Shown here: positions 1-5,869 of the stretch, piece after piece
Layout of the letters: every line of letters begins with the position of its first letter
How positions within the stretch are numbered: position 1 is the stretch's first letter
DNA from: Sutterella sp. UBA1442
Lineage (GTDB): Bacteria; Pseudomonadota; Gammaproteobacteria; Burkholderiales; Burkholderiaceae_F
DNA: 14,105 nucleotides
Direction of reading: 5' to 3'
NCBI GenBank assembly: GCA_002329575.1
Contig: DCTK01000025.1
Span: 7,520-21,624, forward strand
Position numbers and translations under genes: made by a program
The notes under the pieces: model-generated
The model's database searches: none
Told to the model about the DNA's origin: nothing
What the model saw: the letters and a program-made list of their open reading frames with translations, nothing else

Positions 1-175
1 GCATTTCCGGAAAACCCGTGTAGTCGGCAACTTCTTGCACTTCAATGCCGGCTTCGGCAATTAACTTTGCCGTGCCGCCCGTAGAGAGCAAGTGATAACC
101 CAATGCAGAGAGTTCACGGGCAAAATCGACAACGCCGGTTTTGTCCGAAACGCTCAAAAGAGCTTGTTTACGCAT
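1..175 (-). CDS. purH: Bifunctional IMP synthesis enzyme PurH (AICAR transformylase / IMP cyclohydrolase), N-terminal fragment
   Basis: Only the first 58 codons are inside the window; the gene runs off the left edge. The translation begins [20 protein letters not shown] and continues with [10 protein letters not shown] and [10 protein letters not shown]. These are hallmarks of the MGS-like IMP cyclohydrolase domain at the PurH N-terminus. The full enzyme formylates AICAR with 10-formyl-THF and closes the ring to IMP, the last two steps of de novo purine synthesis in the cytosol. The ATG at 173-175 follows an AAGGA ribosome site about 10 nt upstream (minus strand, near 186-190). The 59-bp gap to fis is rich in T on the transcribed strand but shows no hairpin and no well-spaced promoter, so co-transcription with dusB-fis is likely. 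The fis-purH order is common in betaproteobacteria. Confidence 0.93.
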   Translation of the reverse strand, partial: MRKQALLSVSDKTGVVDFARELSALGYHLLSTGGTAKLIAEAGIEVQEVADYTGFPEM

Positions 176-234
176 AATGGACTAGTCCTTCAAAAAAGTT
201 AAAAACAAAAACAAATTAAAAATTCGGTTCAACT

Positions 235-573
235 TCAGCCGATTTTGTAGAACTGAAGTTTGCGATGAAGCGTGTTGCGATTAATGCCCAAAAGATGAGC
301 TGCGGCACATTTGTTATTGCCGCAACGCTTCATGGCAATTTCTAATAAGGGTTTTTCAACGGCTTGAATCACCATCGGATACAGTTCGTGGTGCGGCTGG
401 GCGCCGTTGAGCATTTCAAAATATTCATCTAAATTGCGAATAACCGCATCGCGCAACGACTCCCCGTTCTTAATGGGCTCTCTAGCATTGGCGGGGACGG
501 CAATCCGTGCCTGCTGAAGCTTCACGGCATCAAAATCCATCTCGTTATCAGCGATTCGTTCCATAGTGTTCAC
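235..573 (-). CDS. fis: Fis-family nucleoid-associated DNA-binding protein
   Basis: Fis is a small homodimeric protein that bends DNA and regulates rRNA, recombination and growth-phase genes. The C-terminal two thirds match the family: LRDAVIRNLDEYFEML, then VEKPLLEIAMKRCGNN, and a helix-turn-helix ending GINRNTLHRKL. A poorly conserved extension of about 35 residues precedes this core. I chose the GTG at 571-573, giving 112 aa. It overlaps the dusB stop as GTGA and has AAAGG six bases upstream. The other in-frame starts are TTG at 577-579, which would abut that AAAGG, and ATG at 562-564, which is about 15 nt from it. The dusB-fis pairing is conserved in many proteobacteria and suggests translational coupling. 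Compared with E. coli Fis as I remember it, the helix-turn-helix carries K, C and H where T75, R76 and R89 are expected. The family call is secure; the start is not. Confidence 0.9.
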   Translation of the reverse strand: MNTMERIADNEMDFDAVKLQQARIAVPANAREPIKNGESLRDAVIRNLDEYFEMLNGAQPHHELYPMVIQAVEKPLLEIAMKRCGNNKCAAAHLLGINRNTLHRKLQFYKIG

Positions 574-1553
574 ATCCAACCTTTAAGACTAAACCAATCA
601 ACGAGCAATCCGTATTGCTCCTGCGAATTCTTGGCCGAGCACAACTGCGCCTTATAGCGAGCAAAATCTTCAAAATCAGCCAAGTACCATAAAAGGTGCT
701 TTCTAAAGCTCAATGTCGCAACCGCCGCATCGTAATGCGCATGGTGAAGCGCCCAATGCTTCAATACGGTTTGCACCTTTTGTTTCATGCTAATCGGCGA
801 ACATTCACCTGTTTCGAGCGATTGCCGAATTTGCTGAAAAACCCACGGGCGCCCTAAAGCTCCTCGCCCAATCATCAGGGCGGCGGCTTTCGTAAATTTA
901 AGCACTGCAGCGGCTCGATTGGCATCAGTGATATCACCGTTAGCAACAACGGGAATGTCCACTGCACGCACCACTTCGGCAATAGTCGAGTAATTCACGG
1001 CCGAGGTATAACCTCCGGCTCGACTTCTGCCGTGCACGGTCACCATGGCAAAACCGGCGTCTTGCGCCATTTTTGCGATAGTCACTGCATTCGTATGCGA
1101 GTCATCCCAGCCCGTTCGGCATTTCAGTGTAACGGGAACTGCACGGGCCGCAGAAACCTTACCCAAAGCCTCAATAATGGCGGCCGCCTGCTTCTCATCT
1201 CGCATCAGTGCAGAGCCGCAGGCCACGTTGCAGACTTTTTTTGCGGGGCATCCCATATTGAAGTCCACCACCTGAGCCCCCTGATCACAAACCCAATCAA
1301 AGGCATCGGCAAGCAACGCAGGATCTGCGCCCAGGATTTGCACTGCGCGCGGACAATCATCATCACTGAAAATGAGCCGCTGACGACTTTTTCGAGTGTG
1401 TCGCAACGAGGCATCGGCCGCAAGCATTTCACTGACCGCGTAGTCGGCTCCGTAGCTTCGACATAGGGAACGAAAGGCCGCATCAGTGACTCCAGCCATC
1501 GGAGCAAGGAAAAGCCCGCCCTCAATGCGGTGCTGCCCTAGAGTAATCGACAT
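570..1553 (-). CDS. dusB: tRNA-dihydrouridine synthase DusB
   Basis: This FMN-dependent enzyme reduces specific uridines in tRNA to dihydrouridine using NADPH. The 327-aa length fits DusB. The sequence shows the N-terminal TIM-barrel start LAPMAGVTDAAFRSLC (residues 16-31) and the catalytic-cysteine motif NMGCPAKKV with Cys102. TLKCRTGWDD, TVHGRSRAGGYT and the FMN-phosphate loop IGRGALGRPWVFQQI follow. A C-terminal helical tRNA-binding region completes it. The ATG at 1551-1553 has GAGG about nine bases upstream. The stop TGA (570-572) overlaps the proposed GTG start of fis, a classic coupled pair. DusB rather than DusA or DusC is supported by the PAKKV motif and by the link to fis. A 94-bp spacer with a repeat cluster lies between this gene and murU. 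Confidence 0.95.
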   Translation of the reverse strand: MSITLGQHRIEGGLFLAPMAGVTDAAFRSLCRSYGADYAVSEMLAADASLRHTRKSRQRLIFSDDDCPRAVQILGADPALLADAFDWVCDQGAQVVDFNMGCPAKKVCNVACGSALMRDEKQAAAIIEALGKVSAARAVPVTLKCRTGWDDSHTNAVTIAKMAQDAGFAMVTVHGRSRAGGYTSAVNYSTIAEVVRAVDIPVVANGDITDANRAAAVLKFTKAAALMIGRGALGRPWVFQQIRQSLETGECSPISMKQKVQTVLKHWALHHAHYDAAVATLSFRKHLLWYLADFEDFARYKAQLCSAKNSQEQYGLLVDWFSLKGWM

Positions 1554-1577
1554 TGAAAAAAGCCTCGAAAATTCAAT

Positions 1578-1655
1578 CGACTACACATTACGAAAAGCAG
1601 GTTAAATTGTAGTCGCTTTGCTTAAAAATTGTGCATTGTACTGAAATTTAGTCGC
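1578..1655 (-). repeat. Inverted and direct copies of a GCGACTA element upstream of dusB
   Basis: A perfect 8-bp inverted repeat, CGACTACA at 1578-1585 and TGTAGTCG at 1608-1615, is separated by 22 bp, so the arm centres lie 30 bp apart. On the minus strand the right arm belongs to GCGACTACAATTT (1604-1616). A near copy, GCGACTAAATTT (1644-1655), crosses the end of murU about 40 bp away. That region also holds the 10-bp palindrome AGTCGCGACT (1650-1659). The elements surround a weak candidate -10 box for dusB. They could be an operator, a leader hairpin, or chance; I cannot name a binding protein. Confidence 0.35.
1606..1611 (-). promoter_or_regulatory. Weak candidate -10 box for dusB-fis-purH
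   Basis: TACAAT on the minus strand lies about 52 bp upstream of the dusB ATG. No good -35 hexamer is present 16-18 bp further upstream, so the call rests on one hexamer and on its position in the only sizeable gap between murU and dusB. The box overlaps one arm of the inverted repeat in this spacer, which would suit a regulated promoter. Read-through from amgK-murU is an equally good explanation for dusB expression. Confidence 0.22.
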
Positions 1656-2346
1656 GACTTTTTGCTTCACGCGAAGCTAGTTCAGTCAGTGCCTCGGGCG
1701 TTCCTACGTTATCCCAACGACCGTAAAACACTTCGCCGGTCACACGCCCGGCTTCAATTGCCGTATCCAGCCACGGGAAAAGTTTTGCAAATACGGCTGG
1801 AACGCCCTCAAAAAGTCTCGGCGCATAAAGCCCTATGCTTGAAAATGTAAAGTCACGCGTTTGCCGAGTGACTCGACCATCAACGAGCCCCATATCGCCT
1901 TGCGGGTGAAAATCCGGATTAGGAACCAAAACGAGATGAGCATCGGCTTCGCCCTTTTTAAGAACTTGAGCCTGAGCAAGTAATCGTTTGAAATCAAAAT
2001 CGCTGGCAATATCTCCCGCTGTCACGATAAAAGGCTCTGAGCCATCGGTCAGAAGCGGCAGGGCTTTGGCAATGCCGCCCAAAGTCTCTAGCGACTGATC
2101 ATAGTTCGGCCCTTCGATGGAGTACTCAATCCGGGCTCCTCGGTACTGACGTCCTAGCAAAGGCTCAAAGGTGTGCGAAAGATGCGCCGCATTAATAACA
2201 ATGTCGGTGATCCCGGCAGCTACCAATGCATCAATCGAGAAATCAATTAAACGGCGGGAGCCGGCCTGTAACAGAGGCTTAGGCAGTGTGTCGGTTAAAG
2301 GACGCATGCGTTTGCCGCGACCGGCTGCCAGTACGAGTGCTTTCAC
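1648..2346 (-). CDS. murU: N-acetylmuramate alpha-1-phosphate uridylyltransferase MurU
   Basis: MurU transfers UMP from UTP to MurNAc-1-phosphate, giving UDP-MurNAc. With AmgK it forms the peptidoglycan-recycling shortcut known from Pseudomonas, which bypasses the fosfomycin target MurA. The 232-aa protein begins with the nucleotidyltransferase signature LAAGRGKRMRPLTDTLPKPL (residues 6-25). LETLGGIAKALPLL (about 86-99) and VTAGDIASDFDF (about 108-119) follow, the latter carrying the likely metal-binding Asp112. The short length and lack of a C-terminal hexapeptide-repeat domain fit MurU rather than GlmU or a glucose-1-phosphate enzyme. The start is GTG at 2344-2346, with AAGGA eight bases upstream overlapping the amgK stop (TAAGGA). 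The 11-bp gap implies a two-gene operon. Function is inferred from family and from the amgK neighbour. Confidence 0.88.
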   Translation of the reverse strand: MKALVLAAGRGKRMRPLTDTLPKPLLQAGSRRLIDFSIDALVAAGITDIVINAAHLSHTFEPLLGRQYRGARIEYSIEGPNYDQSLETLGGIAKALPLLTDGSEPFIVTAGDIASDFDFKRLLAQAQVLKKGEADAHLVLVPNPDFHPQGDMGLVDGRVTRQTRDFTFSSIGLYAPRLFEGVPAVFAKLFPWLDTAIEAGRVTGEVFYGRWDNVGTPEALTELASREAKSRD

Positions 2347-2357
2347 GAGATTGATCC

Positions 2358-3368
2358 TTAGAAGGTATAACCGTATTGCGGCACCGTATCTTCAATTTGG
2401 TCCATGAGATAAAGCAAAGGCTTTAACTCGTCGTAACGATTGGCCGTCTCTCGTACATAGGCGACAAACCGAGGCGTATCGGCTAAATACTTAGGCTTTC
2501 CGTCACGATAATTGATGCGGGCAAAGATGCCCAACACTTTGAGATGTCTTTGCAGTCCCATCCACTCCACATCGCGCCAGAAAAGTCCGAAGTCGGCGTT
2601 CACAGGCAATCCTGCCGCACGCGCCTTTTCCCAATAGCGAATCGTCATATCAATGACAAAGGTCTCTCCCCAACTGATAAACGCATCTCTTAATAAAGAA
2701 GCGATATCGTAGGAAATCGGACCGTAGAGTGCGTCTTGATAGTCAAGAATCCCAGGGCCGTTGTCGGCGACTGCCATTAAATTACGGGGCATAAAGTCGC
2801 GATGCACGAACACCTTCGGTTGCGCAAGGTTATTTTGCAAGATGCGCTCAAAGCACATTTTCAGGATAGCTGCCTGACGATCATCGAGCACTTTTTGACG
2901 ATGTTTAGCGATGTACCATTCGGGGAATAGATTGAGTTCGCGGCTGAGCACCTCACGGTTATATTCCGGCAACACCCCTTCTTCGGAAATCAATTGCCAT
3001 TTCACGAGAGCGTCAATGGCTTGAAGCATCAAATCACGAGCATTGTCTTCATTTAAGACATCCAGATAGGTATAGCGGCCCAGATCCGATAACAACAAAA
3101 AGCCGTTTTCGACATCACTTTCGAAGATTGTAGGAACATTTAAGCCGGCTTTTTCAAAAAGCCCCGTCACTTTTATAAAAGGACGAACGTCTTCGAATGC
3201 GGGCGGTGCATCCATCACAATAAAACTTTTGCCCTCGGCTCCTAAAAGACGAAAGTACTGACGAAAACTCGCATCGGCACTGGCGCTAGCCTCGCTCTCA
3301 AGCTTTAAACCGTAGCGATCGGCAAAGGTGTTTAACCACGCATGACGTTGAGTTTGACGTTGATCCAT
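2358..3368 (-). CDS. amgK: Anomeric N-acetylmuramate/N-acetylglucosamine kinase AmgK
   Basis: AmgK phosphorylates the anomeric hydroxyl of MurNAc (and GlcNAc) released from recycled peptidoglycan, feeding MurU. The 336-aa protein has the aminoglycoside-phosphotransferase (APH) kinase fold. An N-terminal ATP-binding lobe contains SFIVMDAPP (about 48-56). The catalytic loop is HRDFMPRNLM, with Asp191 and Asn196. The metal-binding segment is ILDYQDALYGP, with Asp209. Length and the adjacent murU separate it from true aminoglycoside-resistance kinases. The ATG at 3366-3368 has AAGG seven bases upstream. The gene diverges from lptD, a neighbourhood seen in many proteobacteria. The phosphatase MupP, needed to supply MurNAc from MurNAc-6-phosphate in the known pathway, is not in this window. 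Confidence 0.88.
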   Translation of the reverse strand: MDQRQTQRHAWLNTFADRYGLKLESEASASADASFRQYFRLLGAEGKSFIVMDAPPAFEDVRPFIKVTGLFEKAGLNVPTIFESDVENGFLLLSDLGRYTYLDVLNEDNARDLMLQAIDALVKWQLISEEGVLPEYNREVLSRELNLFPEWYIAKHRQKVLDDRQAAILKMCFERILQNNLAQPKVFVHRDFMPRNLMAVADNGPGILDYQDALYGPISYDIASLLRDAFISWGETFVIDMTIRYWEKARAAGLPVNADFGLFWRDVEWMGLQRHLKVLGIFARINYRDGKPKYLADTPRFVAYVRETANRYDELKPLLYLMDQIEDTVPQYGYTF

Positions 3369-3407
3369 TGTGATACCTTACAGAAGCAAAAATACGCAAT
3401 GTTGCAA

Positions 3408-3416
3408 ATTATCGCA
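3408..3416 (-). promoter_or_regulatory. Candidate extended -10 promoter for amgK-murU
   Basis: On the minus strand TGCGATAAT forms an extended -10 element (TGn followed by GATAAT). It would start transcription near 3401, about 33 nt before the amgK ATG. No consensus -35 hexamer is found at 17 bp, which an extended -10 can tolerate. The expected -35 position overlaps a 10-bp palindrome at 3425-3434. This is a sigma-70-like prediction from sequence only. Confidence 0.35.
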
Positions 3417-3424
3417 TGCCGAGT

Positions 3425-3434
3425 ACGGATCCGT
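3425..3434. repeat. 10-bp palindrome in the amgK/lptD divergent spacer
   Basis: ACGGATCCGT is a perfect palindrome lying between the candidate -10 boxes of the two divergent operons, over the expected -35 position of the amgK promoter. A dimeric regulator could bind such a site, but a single 10-bp palindrome can arise by chance and I recognise no known operator in it. Confidence 0.25.
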
Positions 3435-3469
3435 GCGTATGATCGGCCCGTTTTGACGAGAGGCTTCGT

Positions 3470-3475
3470 TATAAT
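3470..3475 (+). promoter_or_regulatory. Candidate -10 box for lptD-surA-rsmA
   Basis: A perfect TATAAT would start transcription near 3482, giving a leader of about 33 nt before the lptD ATG. The best -35-like hexamer, TTGACG at 3453-3458, is only 11 bp away, which is too short for sigma-70. The hexamer at the correct spacing is poor. I looked for the sigma-E pattern that drives lptD in E. coli: TCTGA occurs at 3492-3496, but there is no GGAACTT at the right distance. Confidence 0.35.
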
Positions 3476-3514
3476 GAGGCGGTATCAACGATCTGAAACG
3501 AAAAGAATTTTTTC

Positions 3515-5869
3515 ATGCCGCAATTGTCTGCTAAACGCCTGACCTCGCGCCCGGCTCTAAGCGTGCTCGCCATTGCTTGCACGTTGGCCTTGAGCGCATT
3601 TGCCCACGCCGAAACCGGCGTGCGTTTACGCACCGCGAGCTCTCTGAGTGACTCTCCTGCTCTTGTTAATGAAAACACGGCAAGTTTTGTTTCGGCCGAC
3701 CAAATGGAAACGACCGATGATGAAATTTATCTCAGAGGCGATGCTGAAATCCGACGTGCCGGGACTGTTGTCCGAGGCGACACAATCACCTTCACCCAAT
3801 CAACTGATACGGTTAATGTAAAAGGCAATGCGTATGTTGCCCGTGAAGGCGCCCGCTTTAGAGGGCCTGAGCTCTCTTACGTGCTTGAATCTCAATCCGG
3901 TGAGATGCAAGAAGTACAGTACGAATATGCCGTCCGTGGCATTCGAGGTCAATCAAAGCATGCCCAGTTTGTCACGGGCGAAAAAACGCAGTTGCGTGAT
4001 GCAACGATCACCACGTGCAAACCCGGCAGTAAGGCTTGGTGGATTGAAGCCGATACGCTCACCATTGATGAAATGACCAATATGGCTACGGCGCAGGACG
4101 CAAGCCTTCATGTCGCTGGCCTCCCTGTCATGGGACTGCCTTATGCGTTTTTCCCTGTCGGCACACAACGCCAAAGCGGTCTGCTTGTGCCTTCCGTGGG
4201 CTATAGCTCCGATACGGGTTTTGATTACTCGCAGCCCATTTACTTTAATCTTGCGCCCAACTATGACTACACCTTCACACCACGTGTGTTAGGTAAGCGC
4301 GGGATTTTGCTTGGCAACGAATTCCGATTCTTAACGGAACACCTCTCCGGTCAAATCGTCTACGACTACATGCCTCATGACAGAAAAGAGGGGGAAAGTC
4401 GCTACGGCTCGATGATTCGTTTAAATGGGCAGTGGAACGGCTTTAATTTCTACACAAACTACAACCGCGTCAGCGATGGCGAGTATCTCGATGACTTCTC
4501 ACCCTTGATGCAAGAAAGTGAAGATTCGATTCTGCCGCAAGACTACGCCATCAGTTATGGTCGAGATTTTTGGTCTGCATCGCTCTCGGTACAGAAAAAC
4601 CAAGTTCTGCAACGTGAAGACCACTCGCCGGTGAGCCGCCCCTATGAAAAAGTGCCGCAATTGAATTGGCGGGCTTATTTGGCTGATATCAACGGCTTTG
4701 AAGTCTCGAGCACCTTTGAAGTCACGAAGTTTAAGCATCGTGATGAAGGGCGAGTCGAAGGCGATCGCTTCTACATGCAACACTCGGTAGCCTATCCGAT
4801 GCGAGGGGCCGGTTGGTTCATTACACCAAAGGCCATGCTCACAGGCATTGCTTATAACTTAGATCAACTCAACGGCAATCAACAATCCGTCTATGATGAG
4901 CACGCACAAATCGTGGTGCCGACCTTTAGCCTTGATGCCGGCTTGATCTTTGAGCGCGACGCAAGCTGGTTTGGCCGAGCTGCGACACAAACGTTAGAGC
5001 CCCGCATTTTCTATGCCTATACGCCCTATCGTGATCAAAGCGATATGCCGGACTTTGACACGTCAGTCGCCGATTTAAGTTTCGGTAGCTTCTTTACCGA
5101 AAATGCGTTCACGGGTCACGACCGTGTCTCGCAAGCGAACCAACTGACGTTGATGTTGACCTCCCGATACTTGGATCGCAAGTCAGGTTCTGAATTCTTG
5201 CGTGCCGCTATCGGTCAACGCATTTACTTTGACGATCAGGATGTCAGTATTCTCCCGGGCGATTCTTCTCGCTATTACACGCCAGAGCAACTGGCCGCCC
5301 GAGGACTTGTCAGAGACGATGAAAGTGATTACTTAGGCGCTATCAGCGTTAAGTTAACCAAAGACATTTCTGCTTCCGTTGCGGCTCAGTACGCCAAGAG
5401 CGAAGATCGCTTCAACCGTATCAACGCCGGTATTCGATGGAGTCCCAAGCCGTCGTCTATCATCGGTTTGTACTATCGGTATGACGATTTGTATACCACA
5501 GCAGAAGTGGACCGCATAAAACAACTCGACTTCTCAGTTCAATGGCCGATTACCAATCGACTTTATGCCTTGGCACGCTACAATTACGCTCTTGATGAAA
5601 ACCAACCGGTGGAAATCTTGGGCGGGATTGAGTACGTGGCCGACTGCTGGGCGTTGCGCTTAGTGGCTCAACGCGAAGTGGACGGCAGAAGAAACGGAGA
5701 TCCGGACGGCGATCTGATTTACGACAACACGTACTTTATCCAATTGGAGTTGACCGGCTTAGGCGGTATCGGCTCCAACCCCATTGACACATTGCGTCGC
5801 AGTATCCCGGGCTATCGTGCTACAACTGTGATGCCTGAACAATCCGGGCTTTATGACTACTATGAATAA
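3515..5869 (+). CDS. lptD: LPS-assembly outer-membrane protein LptD
   Basis: LptD with the lipoprotein LptE forms the outer-membrane translocon that places lipopolysaccharide in the outer leaflet. The 784-aa protein starts with a Sec signal peptide with basic KR and R, a hydrophobic core, and likely cleavage after AFAHA (residue 32). An OstA/LptA-like beta-jellyroll domain follows at about 58-180 (FVSADQMETTDD, LRGDAEIRR, VKGNAYVARE). The remainder is a large beta-barrel rich in aromatic-ended strands. Conserved landmarks include TTCKPGSKAWW (Cys168) and YVADCWALRL (Cys711). These are the only cysteines after the signal peptide, so one interdomain disulfide is possible instead of the two in E. 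coli. The ATG at 3515 has only a weak AAAAGAA ribosome site. The 3' end overlaps surA, whose product helps fold LptD, so coupled synthesis makes sense. Confidence 0.96.
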   Translation: MPQLSAKRLTSRPALSVLAIACTLALSAFAHAETGVRLRTASSLSDSPALVNENTASFVSADQMETTDDEIYLRGDAEIRRAGTVVRGDTITFTQSTDTVNVKGNAYVAREGARFRGPELSYVLESQSGEMQEVQYEYAVRGIRGQSKHAQFVTGEKTQLRDATITTCKPGSKAWWIEADTLTIDEMTNMATAQDASLHVAGLPVMGLPYAFFPVGTQRQSGLLVPSVGYSSDTGFDYSQPIYFNLAPNYDYTFTPRVLGKRGILLGNEFRFLTEHLSGQIVYDYMPHDRKEGESRYGSMIRLNGQWNGFNFYTNYNRVSDGEYLDDFSPLMQESEDSILPQDYAISYGRDFWSASLSVQKNQVLQREDHSPVSRPYEKVPQLNWRAYLADINGFEVSSTFEVTKFKHRDEGRVEGDRFYMQHSVAYPMRGAGWFITPKAMLTGIAYNLDQLNGNQQSVYDEHAQIVVPTFSLDAGLIFERDASWFGRAATQTLEPRIFYAYTPYRDQSDMPDFDTSVADLSFGSFFTENAFTGHDRVSQANQLTLMLTSRYLDRKSGSEFLRAAIGQRIYFDDQDVSILPGDSSRYYTPEQLAARGLVRDDESDYLGAISVKLTKDISASVAAQYAKSEDRFNRINAGIRWSPKPSSIIGLYYRYDDLYTTAEVDRIKQLDFSVQWPITNRLYALARYNYALDENQPVEILGGIEYVADCWALRLVAQREVDGRRNGDPDGDLIYDNTYFIQLELTGLGGIGSNPIDTLRRSIPGYRATTVMPEQSGLYDYYE

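Noticed and set aside
179..188. Perfect palindrome GGACTAGTCC overlapping the purH ribosome site
   Set aside because: It has no loop, so it forms no useful RNA hairpin, and it is short enough to be chance; no known operator was recognised.
1032..1466. Plus-strand open frames inside dusB (also at 9750-10283 and 12010-12546 inside glyS and glyQ)
   Set aside because: They lie opposite genes with clear family motifs, have no plausible ribosome sites and show no recognisable domains; they are frame shadows of conserved coding DNA.
2358..3368. amgK as an aminoglycoside-resistance kinase
   Set aside because: It shares the APH fold, but its size and the adjoining murU and lptD identify the peptidoglycan-recycling kinase.
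3453..3475. TTGACG plus TATAAT as a full sigma-70 promoter for lptD
   Set aside because: The spacer is only 11 bp, far below the 16-18 bp required; only the -10 box is retained as a weak candidate.
3492..3496. TCTGA as a sigma-E -10 element for lptD
   Set aside because: No GGAACTT-like -35 lies about 16-17 bp upstream, and it would leave a leader under 15 nt.
3536..3582. Cys22 in the LptD leader as a lipoprotein site
   Set aside because: The residues before it (LAIA) do not fit a good lipobox, and a standard signal peptidase I site (AFAHA) follows; LptD is not a lipoprotein.
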